Source: Priapulus caudatus (taxonomy: Eukaryota > Priapulida > Priapulimorpha > Priapulimorphida > Priapulidae). From it: a stretch of 20,070 nt of DNA. The notes beneath the pieces are model-generated. The model did not search any database. It had not been told where the DNA came from and saw only the letters and a program-made list of their open reading frames with translations. Positions 1-8,224 of this stretch are shown here, piece by piece. The translations under genes and the position numbers were made by a program. Position 1 is the first letter of the stretch; every line of letters begins with the position of its first letter. Location: positions 19,539 through 39,608 of the forward strand of contig NW_014577288.1 of NCBI RefSeq assembly GCF_000485595.1. The letters are read 5' to 3'.

Positions 1-1755
1 GGAGCTGCACAAACGCCGCGATGGATGTGACGAGGACACTCCCGGTAATGCAGCCGACAGCAGTGGTGACGTCATCACCACATCACGGACATTTATAAGC
101 AGGTGAACGCGTGGCTGCGCAGACGCGGTGTAACCGTCCTTCTCCTTGCCTGCCTTGTCCTTCGCTCAGCCGCCTTTTTTTTCTACCGCCCTCAGATATT
201 TTCTCTGCTGCCTTTCCACAGTCTTCCTCCACTCACTCCCTCAGCAAGCTATATTATGCAGTTTTCCTCATGGAGTCCGTACTGCACGCCTGAAACGGTG
301 CTCGCGCATGCGCAATATCTCCCGAGAAAAAAAATATTTTGCGAAAATTATGCATTTAAAATGAAGAGGGGGTATTCTAGCATAGATTTCTATGATAAAA
401 TTCCATTATTAGACCTCACTTAAGAAATAGGACGAATACCTTGCATATGTAAGGGCCCCGCTGAATATACCAGTCAGTACACATTCTGGCTACGTTAGTG
501 AGTTAGCGCATGTGCAATATCTTACCATAGGAGTTATATTTTGTAATGATTATGCATTTAGTATGGCTATGGGGGGGGGGTCTAAGCATAGATTTCTGTA
601 ATTAATGTTATGAGTAGACCTGTGTTTATAATTAGGAGAGCGCCCTAGCCTGCAGGGTGCAAAACCCCTACTTCATGCCCTCCCACCCTTCCGCTTGCAT
701 GCCTTTCCTTCGCCCAGCCTCCTTCTTTTTCTACTGCCCTCAGATATTTTCCCTGGTGCCTTTCCTCAGTCTTCCTCTCCTTTCTCCATCAGCATGTTAT
801 GTTATGCAGCTTTCCTCAGTGCGTACTACACGCCTGAAACAGTGCTCGCGCATGCTCAATATCTCCCGAAATGAGTAATATTTTGCAAAGATTATGCATT
901 TAAAATGAAAAGGAGGTAATCTAGCATAGATTTATACAATAACATTCTATCAGACCTCACTTAAGAAATAAGACAAAGACATTGCATGTAAGGGCCCCGC
1001 TGCATATACCAGTCAGTACACAATCTGGCTACGTTATTGTGTTAGCGCATGCGCAATATCTCACCAGAGGAGTTATATTTTGTGATGATTATGCATTTAA
1101 TATGGTTATGGGAAATCTCAGCATATATTTCTGTATTTAATTGTTGTGAGTAGACCTGTGTTTATAATTAGGAGAGTGCCCTAGCCTGTAGGGTGCAAAA
1201 CCCCTACATCATGCCCTCCCGCCCTTCCGCTTGCCTGCCTTGTCCTTCGCTCAACCGCCTTCTTCTTCCACCGCCCTCAGATATTTTCCCTGCTGACTTT
1301 CCTCAGTCTCCCACCCCTCACTTCCTCGGCAAGCTATATTATGCAGCTTTCCTCAGTCCGTACTGCACGTCTGAAACAGGACTCGCGCATGCGCAATATC
1401 TCCCGAGAAGAAGAATATTTTGCGAAAATTATGCATTTTAAATGAAGATTGAAGATGAAGATGTATTCTAGCCTAGATTCATATGATAGCAAACCATCAT
1501 TAGACCTCACTTAAAAAATAGGACGAAGACATTGCATGTAAGGGCCCCGCTGCATATACCAGTCAGTACACAATCTGGCTACGTTATTGTGTTAGCGCAT
1601 GCGCGATATCTCACCAGAGAAGTTATATTTTGTGATGATTTTGCATTTAATATGGTTATGGGGGTCTCAGCATATATTTCTGTAATTAATTGTTATGAGT
1701 AGACCTGTGTTTATAATTAAGAGGGCGCCCTATAGTCTGTGTGGTGCAAAACCAA
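1..1755 (+). repeat. Palindrome-bearing repeat element, left copy (leader plus three ~540-bp units)
   Basis: A leader (1-139) is followed by three tandem units at about 140-650, 651-1186 and 1187-1736, with periods of 536 and 550 bp, and a short tail ending near 1755. Each unit has the same order: a C/T-rich stretch with CTTGCCTGCC-type sequence, a first GCGCATGCGC palindrome followed by AATATCTC, an ATTATGCATTT block, a conserved AAGGGCCCCGCTG block, then a second palindrome with its own AATATCTC and ATTATGCATTT. The second half of the unit therefore looks like a diverged duplicate of the first. Palindromes or mutated versions lie at 304, 506, 848, 1045, 1385 and 1595. The whole element recurs in the same orientation at 12598-15075. 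Open frames of 60-106 codons inside the units mostly start at non-ATG codons and are not preserved between units, so I do not call them genes. The element may extend left of the window. Its family is not recognised. Confidence 0.9.
67..99 (+). promoter_or_regulatory. Promoter-like leader: CRE plus TATA-type box (left copy)
   Basis: A perfect palindromic cAMP-response-type element, TGACGTCA, lies at 67-74. A TATAAG box at 94-99 follows 19 bp later, which is the usual order for an animal RNA polymerase II promoter. Initiation about 25-30 bp downstream would fall near 125-130, just before the first repeat unit. The same two motifs at the same spacing are kept in the right copy of the element. 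That this is a working promoter is inference. Confidence 0.45.
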
Positions 1756-1765
1756 AAGATAATTT

Positions 1766-1984
1766 GGTCGCCGTTGACTGCCAAGATAATATTCTTCAGC
1801 CATTCTTATACGTTCAAAGTGGAGCCGGGCAGGCTGACAGCACGTGTGCATGGTAAAATCTTATCTACATGCTTCACTTCGCTCGCAGCATCGCGTCACG
1901 ATTCCCAGCTATGCGAATGTATGGGCAAATGGCGCTGCAACGTCGGTCGCCGTTGACTGCCAAGATAATATTCTTCGGCCGTTC
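1766..1984. repeat. 219-bp segment bounded by 40-bp direct repeats
   Basis: Positions 1766-1805 and 1945-1984 are 40-bp direct repeats with two mismatches, 179 bp apart. The first copy begins about 10 bp after the end of the left palindrome array. The second ends one base before recognisable TMEM175 coding homology stops. The segment could be 1.2 units of a 179-bp tandem repeat, or a small insertion with terminal direct repeats. The intervening 139 bp shows no gene or familiar motif. Confidence 0.7.
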
Positions 1985-2761
1985 GACGATCGAGAACACG
2001 CCGTCGGAGAACGCCTCGACGCGCGCACGCGCGTGCCGGTACCCCGCCGCGAAGAACTCGTCCGGGATGAGGCGCGCCGCGTCGTCGTCGCCGCCGCCGC
2101 CGCGCCGACAGACGCGGTACAGCCGGCGCGCGCACCAGCGCACGAACGAGCAGCACGAGTGCGGCGGTCGGCGTGGCGACGGCGAGCGCGATCGCGAGCA
2201 CGCACAGCAGCAGCTGCGTGCCCGAGCTCCAGTAGAGGGCGCTGGCGATCAGCTCGCGGAACGCGTGCTCGCGGACGTCGCGCTTGAGCAGTCGAGGGCT
2301 GCGGAACGCGTGCCACACCAGCGCCATCTGCAGGAGGTCGACGACGGCGAACAGCCCCGCGTAGAGAATAACAGCGAACATGTCGGCGGAGAATCGAGCG
2401 AGCAGCGTGAACGCGAACGGCAGGAACGTGACGGCCATCATCTGCGCGAGGTTCAGCAGGACGACGAGGTCGTCGGCGTGGGCGACGAGGTCGAGCATGC
2501 GCGCGTGGCTCGCCCACACCTGCACGACCGTCAGGAAAGCACAGCGCGTACACGAACACCTTCGCAGCAGCGTGGGGAAGCTGTCGTAGAGGTTCTCGTC
2601 GGCGCGCACCTCCGCGTGCATCGTCGGCAGGATCATGATCGTCGCGACGATCGCGCATATGGCGTCGGCGAAACGCTTGCAGACGCGTCGGCGTGGCGAC
2701 GCTCTCCGCGAGTCCCGTAGTCGTCCTGCATGAGCCTCGCGAAGCCCAGAGTGTCGTCCAT
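1985..2761 (-). pseudogene. TMEM175: TMEM175-like lysosomal K+/H+ channel, 5' fragment with frame breaks
   Basis: TMEM175 is an endolysosomal potassium and proton channel built from two six-helix repeats; each repeat's first helix carries a conserved R...FSD motif lining the pore. Reading the minus strand, the first-repeat motif appears as RLQAF / ADAICAIVATIMILP at about 2625-2670. After it come the expected loop, then WASHARML, DDLVVLLNLAQMM and TFLPFAFTLL helices, further hydrophobic helices to about 2150, a Gly/Asp-rich linker, and the second-repeat motif RVEAFSDGVFSIV ending at 1985. The order and sequence fit the animal family well. The rest of repeat two is missing, because homology stops exactly at a 40-bp repeat. 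The first in-frame ATG is at 2761, giving MDDTLGFARLMQDDYG. About five single-base shifts are needed: near 2700-2725, at a TTT near 2660, a missing base near 2575 compensated by an extra T near 2555, and near 2145-2150. The residues stay well conserved across the shifts, so either sequence errors or a very young pseudogene are possible. The downstream part may instead lie on exons outside the window. GC content is much higher than in the flanks. Confidence 0.82.
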
Positions 2762-2837
2762 CAGCCTCCTGGTGAGCTCCCGCGGCGGCCTCGTCTCCTT
2801 ACGACGGGTCCTCGTCTCTTCGAAAGGATGTATCTCC

Positions 2838-3165
2838 TTATAGGTGACATCTCACCACAGGGGACGACTCGTCATGGGGGGACGTCTCATCATGGGGGGA
2901 CGTGTCACCATGGGAAGATGTGTCACCATGGGGGATGTGTCCCCATGGGGGACGTCTCGTCATGGGGGGATGTGTCACCATGGGGGGACGTCTCACCATG
3001 GGGGGATGTGTCACCATGGGGGGATGTGTCACCATGGGCAGACGTCTCGTCATGGGGGGATGTGTCACCATGGGGGGACGTCTCATCATGGGGGGATGTG
3101 TCACCATGGGGACGTCTCGTCATGGGGGGATGTGTCACCATGGGGGACGTCTCTTCGAGAGGAGT
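2838..3165. repeat. 18-bp minisatellite (CATGGGGGGAYGTSTCRY)
   Basis: About 17 tandem copies of an 18-bp unit are present. Two variants alternate: one with GATGTGTCAC and one with GACGTCTCRT between CATGGGGGG blocks. A few units have lost one or two G. Because 18 is divisible by three, every frame stays open on both strands, which explains several overlapping 89-161 codon frames that are not genes. The array sits just upstream of the TMEM175-like start. Its two edges share a CGTCTCTTCGA(A/G)AGG sequence (about 2814-2828 and 3149-3163), so it may have expanded inside the 5' flank of that gene. Confidence 0.9.
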
Positions 3166-3629
3166 CGTCTCATCGTAAGGCTTTCTCTCATTGCAGAGTG
3201 CAGTCTCAGTGGCATCGGACTCCGCCACTGCGCTCTTTTCGACATCATCCATCCTGTGTGCAAGGACCTGAGTGGGAGAGGAGTGCAACAAGTTTTAGCA
3301 CTCCCAAATGCAAAAACTGCTCTATATAGAACTTTACTAAACTGGATTCTATATAACAATTACATAAACAGGGTTTCTTATACATAACAGGCACAGTGGC
3401 GCACCGCCGTTGTGAAATTTTACATCGCCGTTGTGAAAATGTTAAAAATTGTTAAATTTATAATATTTGGCTGGGGGAGACCCCCCAGAACCCACCCTCC
3501 CTCTCGCCCCCCGCGTCTGCCTGCAGCGTCCGCAGGAACGCCTTTGAATCCATCATGTGCGTTTTTTTCCCAAACTGGCCATTACCTCCTTTGTCTAATT
3601 TTCCCTCAACAGAAACCCTGATAAAGCTG
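3166..3629. other. Non-coding stretch with a short perfect GC hairpin
   Basis: I see no gene here. A CGCCGTTGTGAAA sequence is repeated near 3410 and 3427. A CTGGGGG-AGA-CCCCCCAG hairpin lies at about 3471-3488 and is followed by C-rich sequence. This resembles the GC-rich ends of degenerate DNA transposons common in marine invertebrates, but no partner end was found. Confidence 0.4.
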
Positions 3630-3708
3630 CCCAATGGGTATTATTGATTATTAATCACCCAATGAGTATTACTGATTATTGATCACCCAATGGGTATTAT
3701 TGATTATA
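3630..3708. repeat. Three-copy 28-bp tandem repeat
   Basis: Three copies starting at 3630, 3658 and 3686 share CCCAATGRGTATTAYTGATTAT-type sequence and a period of exactly 28 bp. The sequence is AT-rich and non-coding. Confidence 0.8.
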
Positions 3709-4382
3709 AGACAACATGCTGTTGCAATAGTAATCCTACTCACTATAAGAAGAACTGCAGGTTCACACATTTGGTCTTAAAATTGGATTGTATTACTGTA
3801 ATTCGATGATTATATATAAACTACTGTAGTGTCTAGCGCAAGTGTGAAGTGAATAAGCTAGGGAGTAGATTAGCAAGACAATCAATTATCAATTAGGTAA
3901 GACAATCAATTATCAATTAGGTAAGACAATCAAAGACTAAGACAAGAATTTAGAGGACACGATGCACCTTTATTAGAAGATCACATTGAGGGCAAACAAC
4001 AGGTAGAACGTTAGCTAACACTGACGCCGTGGGTTCTGCCCCGTCTTCGGTGCGTCCCTCATAATTATACCCTCTGCCCCTAGTCTTGCCCTCAGTATAA
4101 TAAGTATAATAAGATAGTATCAGAAGATATAATACATTCGATACGATATACGATTAATGTATAGTAAGTCGGCCTATAGGATATCCGAACAATAATATAC
4201 TATAACAATAACACAATAAAAATTGTTCATTTGCATTCACATTTCTAGGGGATGGAGAGAGAAAAAACGCGTGACTTTGCCGCTCAGTAACCCGATTGGC
4301 GTAGCCCGTCTGCCTGCGTAAAAATCAGGATCCAATCCGACATAGAGGAAAGCGCAAACGTGGAGAGGGGGGTCGAGAGAGA
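3709..4382. other. Intergenic, AT-rich; includes a 24-bp tandem duplication
   Basis: No gene is supported. A 24-bp motif, AAGACAATCAATTATCAATT plus AGGT, is repeated in tandem at about 3877-3928, with a partial third copy. A TATATAAA box lies near 3813. An LTR-like reading of 3720-4020 was considered and rejected for lack of flanking duplications. Confidence 0.5.
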
Positions 4383-4824
4383 TTAGTTGTTGGTACGTAG
4401 CCGACTGGTCCGGGAAATCCCTGATAATGAAGCCAGCCAACTACGCAAACACAGTCCGGGAATGTCAAACAACGAACTAGATGAAAACACTGTTGTAACA
4501 GGGCCAAATGTTTTTCGGTGGGGCCCTGCGAGCATCCTCCGTGTGCTCCTTGCGATAGTAGTCGGCAGCCATGATGAGGTGAATGAGAGATGTCCCGTTA
4601 GACGGCGTGACGTCGTCGTCGTACGCGTCATCCGCGTACCGTCCCAATTCCGCATCAGGAAGTCGCGTAGATTCTCCTGCAGTGACTGCGGTAAGGCTCT
4701 GCGAACATTGGCGCGCCAAAGATCCTGTTGTTGACGGGAAGGCTGCACCGGTAGTCCGCCGTCTGTCTGTGCTAAGTCGACATGGCGCACTGAGGTTCTG
4801 GTGGGTCTGGTGATGATAAGTCAC
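4383..4824 (-). other. Coding-like patch, unrecognised and probably not intact
   Basis: Two overlapping minus-strand frames are open here (115 and 135 codons). One contains LPQSLQENLRDFLMRN. The other contains DDDVTPSNGTSLIHLIMAAD, followed by a charged YYRKEHTEDARRAPP stretch. Each reads like protein over part of its length, and a frame switch near 4650 would join the protein-like parts. That could mean a frame-broken exon like the TMEM175 fragment, or chance in moderately GC-rich DNA. I recognise no family, and no start or splice signals stand out. Confidence 0.25.
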
Positions 4825-4963
4825 ATTGTCACGTTAAGTCTCGAGCCTTCGCGTTAGATGTGCTTGAATCCAACATAGCGTGTATATTATCAAGATGCAT
4901 AAGATAAGTAACCATCCAAACCGTAGCGCTAATGTGAAAACCAGTAATGTCATGATCAAAAGT

Positions 4964-5203
4964 TTAAAGTTGACGGTATACGTAGAATGCAGTACAAGCA
5001 ATCGTTAATATATACATATATATCCGCAAAGTAATACGTCGATCATAAGTCGCATAGGACTGGACAACATGTTGAACAGTCGTTAACATAACAATAACAG
5101 TTACCAAAAACAGTAACAGTTTAGATCTGTTCTGGTCAATGATGGCCCATCTCTGACTCTGCTCTTTACACACATATGTCATGATGTAATTAATTGCGTG
5201 CAT
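4964..5203 (-). CDS. Possible terminal exon of an unknown two-helix membrane protein
   Basis: The open frame is 79 codons and ends in TAA. After a polar N-terminal part (about residues 1-25) come a hydrophobic helix KLLLFLVTVIVMLTTV (about residues 29-44) and a second one, YMYILTIACTAFYVY (about 62-76), separated by a charged YATYDRRITLR loop. A TGTAAAG before the GAGCAGAG codons could be a splice acceptor, so this may be the last exon of a larger gene rather than a stand-alone small protein. No family is recognised. AT-rich DNA often gives false hydrophobic frames, and no polyadenylation signal was seen just downstream, so confidence is low. Confidence 0.25.
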   Translation of the reverse strand: MHAINYIMTYVCKEQSQRWAIIDQNRSKLLLFLVTVIVMLTTVQHVVQSYATYDRRITLRIYMYILTIACTAFYVYRQL

Positions 5204-5380
5204 TAGAAAGAATGATCGCTAGTTCACGATGTCTCTCTTCGAAGAAACCAGTTTCAAATTTAGTGTTTTCTGCATTTTGTTCTGTCATCCTAAGAATTTA
5301 AATTCTTAGTCTAAGTGAACACAGAACCGCTTACCGCAATCAGCAGTTTGATGTTTAAATTTGAATCAAACCGTTGGGGC

Positions 5381-5520
5381 GCTTCTCTCCTTCTCTTCTC
5401 TCCTCTCTCTCTCGCTTCAGCTCTCGACTTCTCTCTCCTCTCTCTCTCTCTCGTCTCTCTGTCTCTCTCCCCTCCCCTCTCTCTCTCTTCTTCTCTCTTT
5501 CTCTTCATCCTGCTCCGTCC
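5381..5520. repeat. Imperfect (CT)n polypyrimidine tract
   Basis: This is about 140 bp of nearly pure pyrimidine on the plus strand, with CTCTCT runs broken by TTC and CCC. The REER-rich minus frame and the Leu/Ser-rich plus frame over it are artefacts of the repeat. Confidence 0.9.
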
Positions 5521-6511
5521 ATCCTCTAGAACATTCTTAGGAGAAACTCATTGAAGAAATCTTCTACTCTACAAAGAATATCAACATTATATGTATATCT
5601 CATTCAAAATAATACATCTTGTAAATAATTGATGTATTATTACTTTTGAAACTACTAAGGCATTTATAGGCATTCCAGTGTCTTGTTGGATAATGAATAA
5701 CAACAAGTACTATAGTATACTCAAGAAACGGTATTGCTAGGTTAGAATCTAGGTGTATTGACGTTAGTCACAAGCGGTTAAAGTACAGTACAGAAGCATT
5801 ACAATTTATACGTCTAGCTGTACTCACCACGCGAATTATACAACGTAGACACGCGTTCAGGGTGCAGGTCACCACTGCACGATGTTCGATGTAGGCAATC
5901 GTACAACTCAATTGTTTCTTTGAAATTAGTTTTGCTACTTTCTGATTCCTCTGTTTATCTTAATACTAGTAATAGTTCGATACCATAGAGAGAATCACAG
6001 TAAGACGTTCAACAAGCCAAACAACAACATAGCTGACTTTTGTTGATATATACAAAAGCTCTGGGAAAACACAAGCGGTTGCACATTGGTCTGCACATGG
6101 CGCCATTCTTGTTCAAGTGGACGCAACATTTCCCACGTATTTGGGCGTTATACTGCGGCTGATATGGTGTTATGTCCCGCACGTACTATCGGAGGGATCG
6201 TGGTACAGTTCGATGGTATCAGGATCAGGACGAAATCCCGCGCGGGGGGGGGGGTCACTATAATATAGTCGGTATTACCCCATGTGCTTTCCAAATTTTC
6301 GGGTTAGGGAAGTGTTTTTCACTTCTAAAGCGGGCCCGCAGCGGGAGCGAAATAGGCCCCTTCAAAAGCTATCGCCGAATAGCCCTGCGGATCGTTCAAG
6401 TCAGCACCGCGCCGCAGTAGGCTCCCCTCACTGGGCCCCTCATTCCCTACACTCTTTGCCTCTTGTCTGATAGACTCGGCATAGGGGTAGGGGTCCGGGT
6501 ACGACTCTTTT
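5521..6511. other. Intergenic stretch without recognisable genes
   Basis: No coding region is supported. The only notable items are a run of G residues at about 6244-6254 and a moderately GC-rich patch at 6320-6450 with no protein-like frame. Confidence 0.5.
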
Positions 6512-6650
6512 TCAATTGTTATGCAATAGGGGTGGGATAATTTTCATTAGTGTATGCAATAGGGGGTGTATGTACTTCAATTGTGTCTGCAATAAGGGGT
6601 AGGGTTTTCCAATGTGCAGTTCTGCACTAGGGGGCATATTATTTTTTAGT
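6512..6650. repeat. Four-copy ~33-bp minisatellite
   Basis: Four diverged copies of a unit containing TGCAATAGGGGG start their TGCA core at about 6522, 6555, 6588 and 6623, giving spacings of 33, 33 and 35 bp. Each has a G-run followed by AT-rich sequence. It is non-coding. Confidence 0.7.
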
Positions 6651-6689
6651 GAGAACGCACATGGGTGGATACTGGCAATATATAGTGAC

Positions 6690-6840
6690 CGCCCCTCGGA
6701 CAAATACCCCCGACACTCACCTCTCCCGCCAATCACGCCCCGGACAATACCCCTCCGACATTTACCCCCTATCCATGTACACCCCCCCGGACATTACCCG
6801 ACCGGCAATCAGCCCCGACAATTCCCCCAGAATTTACGCT
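6690..6840 (-). repeat. C-rich arm of an inverted minisatellite
   Basis: This arm holds short repeats of the type CCGGACAATTACCCCC, with variants such as CGGACAATACCCC and CCGACATTTACCCCC. It is the reverse complement of the G-rich repeat at 7083-7358, so the two form the arms of a large imperfect palindrome around the polypyrimidine tract. Confidence 0.75.
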
Positions 6841-6849
6841 ACGCCTCCC

Positions 6850-7037
6850 GCCTTCACCTTGTCCCTCCTCTCCTCCTCCACCACCTTTCTCCCACACGTT
6901 CCCCACCCTCTCCTCCACACCTCCTCCTCTTCTCCTATTCTCTCCTCCTCCCTCCCCTCTTCCCTCCTCCATCACTCCACCTTCTCCCCACCTTCCTTCC
7001 ACCTCTTCTCTCCACACCTTCTTCCTCCTCCTTCGAC
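6850..7037. repeat. Polypyrimidine tract (TCC-rich) between inverted arms
   Basis: About 190 bp is almost entirely C and T on the plus strand, in TCCTCC and CTTCTC patterns. Open frames over it (Ser/Pro/Leu-rich on plus, Gly/Glu/Arg-rich on minus) are composition artefacts. Such tracts can form triplex DNA, but that is general knowledge and not shown here. Confidence 0.85.
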
Positions 7038-7082
7038 GCCCTCCCTGTATCACTGTCACAATGAATATAAACAACAGTGAGC

Positions 7083-7358
7083 TAATTGTCAGGGTCAAAT
7101 GGATGTCGGGGTAAATGTCCGGGGGTAATTGTCTGGGGGGTAAAAATTCGGAGGGTAATTGTCTGGGGGATAAATATCGCAGGGGGTAAATTCGGGGGTA
7201 ATTGTCTGGGGGTGTGATTGTCCTGGGGGCAGGCCTAATTGTCCGGGGTAATTGTCTGGGGGGGATTGTCTGGGGTGAATGGCATGGGGGTAATTACCCG
7301 GGGGCTAATTGCCGGGGGTAATTGTCAGGGGGTGACTTGTCCTGGGGTATTTGTCCTG
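7083..7358 (+). repeat. G-rich arm of an inverted minisatellite (GGGGGTAATTGTCTG)
   Basis: Roughly 17 units of 14-18 bp follow the pattern GGGGGTAATTGTCTG, with variants such as GTAAATGTCCGGGG. G-runs of four to seven recur every unit, so several G-quadruplexes are possible. The reverse-complement version lies at 6690-6840. Confidence 0.85.
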
Positions 7359-7675
7359 GAACCGGTTTCGCATATATGGAAGTAACTCAGGGTACTATAC
7401 GATATGTCGCTGGCGAAACCTTGCATGTCCCGCGTACCCGAACTTCAGCGCTGATGTCGTGAAATACATACACTTTTGCAAGTTCACATCACAAGTTAGA
7501 AAAACCTCAAACATCTCAATCCAATAGTAAATGTAGCTATGTTTGACGTATAGTATACTATATTATTTTTTTTTAAAGAAGAGCTAGCTTTTATATTTTA
7601 GTTCTAAACATCGAAATCGATTCAAAATTGAGTAGGTGTGATAATGGACATGAGGTAGCGCAGGAATCATATCGT
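7359..7675. other. Intergenic, no feature seen
   Basis: AT-rich sequence with a run of T near 7565. No coding frame, repeat or RNA gene is supported. Confidence 0.5.
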
Positions 7676-7760
7676 TAGTACCCCGAGGTACTTTTCCGAT
7701 ATATCGAACCGTACCTCAGGCAGGGTACCTCCGATAGTACTCCTGGGGGACATAGACCTA
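7676..7760 (+). repeat. GGTAC-rich dispersed repeat, copy 1
   Basis: This stretch, with CGAACCGTACCTCAGGCAG and CCTGGGGGACATAGACCTA, matches 18845-18905 in order. A related inverted copy lies at 18705-18762. It is probably the end of a dispersed, possibly foldback, element. No coding potential is visible. Confidence 0.65.
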
Positions 7761-8224
7761 GTCGCGCTTTACGCGTGGCTTTTATGGAGAGGTTTTCGAT
7801 GCTTGTTTACATTCCGTAACTGCTGTGCTCTGGGTTGCGCGAGAAGTGGACTAATATACGGTCATGACTCATGTGGCTGTTCTATAGAATTGGCGTTACA
7901 AGATTTGCAGTTACTTCCAACACGCAAATGAGATTGGTTAATTTTTTTTCTGACCTCGGCGTTTGTGTTGAGTTTGTACAAAATTGGATTTAACAGCGAA
8001 TTGTATAAGCATTATCCAGCCGAAGAAGTTGATCATTTGACTGCGGACAACGCTGCGCTTGTGCTTGAATTACCGTCAACAAGAAAATATAAGGGCCCAG
8101 CAGACGGTAAACGAGAAATATCAATCAAAAATCATGGTCAGACGCCACCTCTGTCTCCTCAAAATCTTTGTCACTTCCCGCACGACGCTGCTCTGCTGCG
8201 CTGCCTTGTCGTCGGTTTGACCTT
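7761..8224. other. Intergenic with one weak open frame
   Basis: A plus-strand frame at 7965-8249 lacks an ATG start. It contains IGFNSELYKHYPAEEVDHL and ADNAALVLELPSTRKYKG, which look mildly protein-like, and then runs into the minisatellite. It could be part of an exon or chance, and no family is recognised. Confidence 0.2.

Noticed and set aside
103-1441. Repeated 60-106 codon open frames in the palindrome arrays (also 12701-14658)
   Set aside because: Most open at GTG, lengths and ends differ between units, several are broken, and sequence similarity is no higher in the frame than outside it. They look like by-products of repeat identity.
1874-2720. Plus-strand frames of up to 283 codons across the TMEM175 region
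   Set aside because: They are Arg/Ala-rich shadows of the GC-rich minus-strand coding sequence, with no domain of their own.
2838-3387. Long Gly/His/Met-rich frames in the 18-bp minisatellite
   Set aside because: All frames stay open because the period is divisible by three.
3720-4020. Possible solo LTR (TGTTGC ... TAACA with a TATATAAA box)
   Set aside because: No flanking target duplication, no second copy in the window, no primer-binding site or polyprotein.
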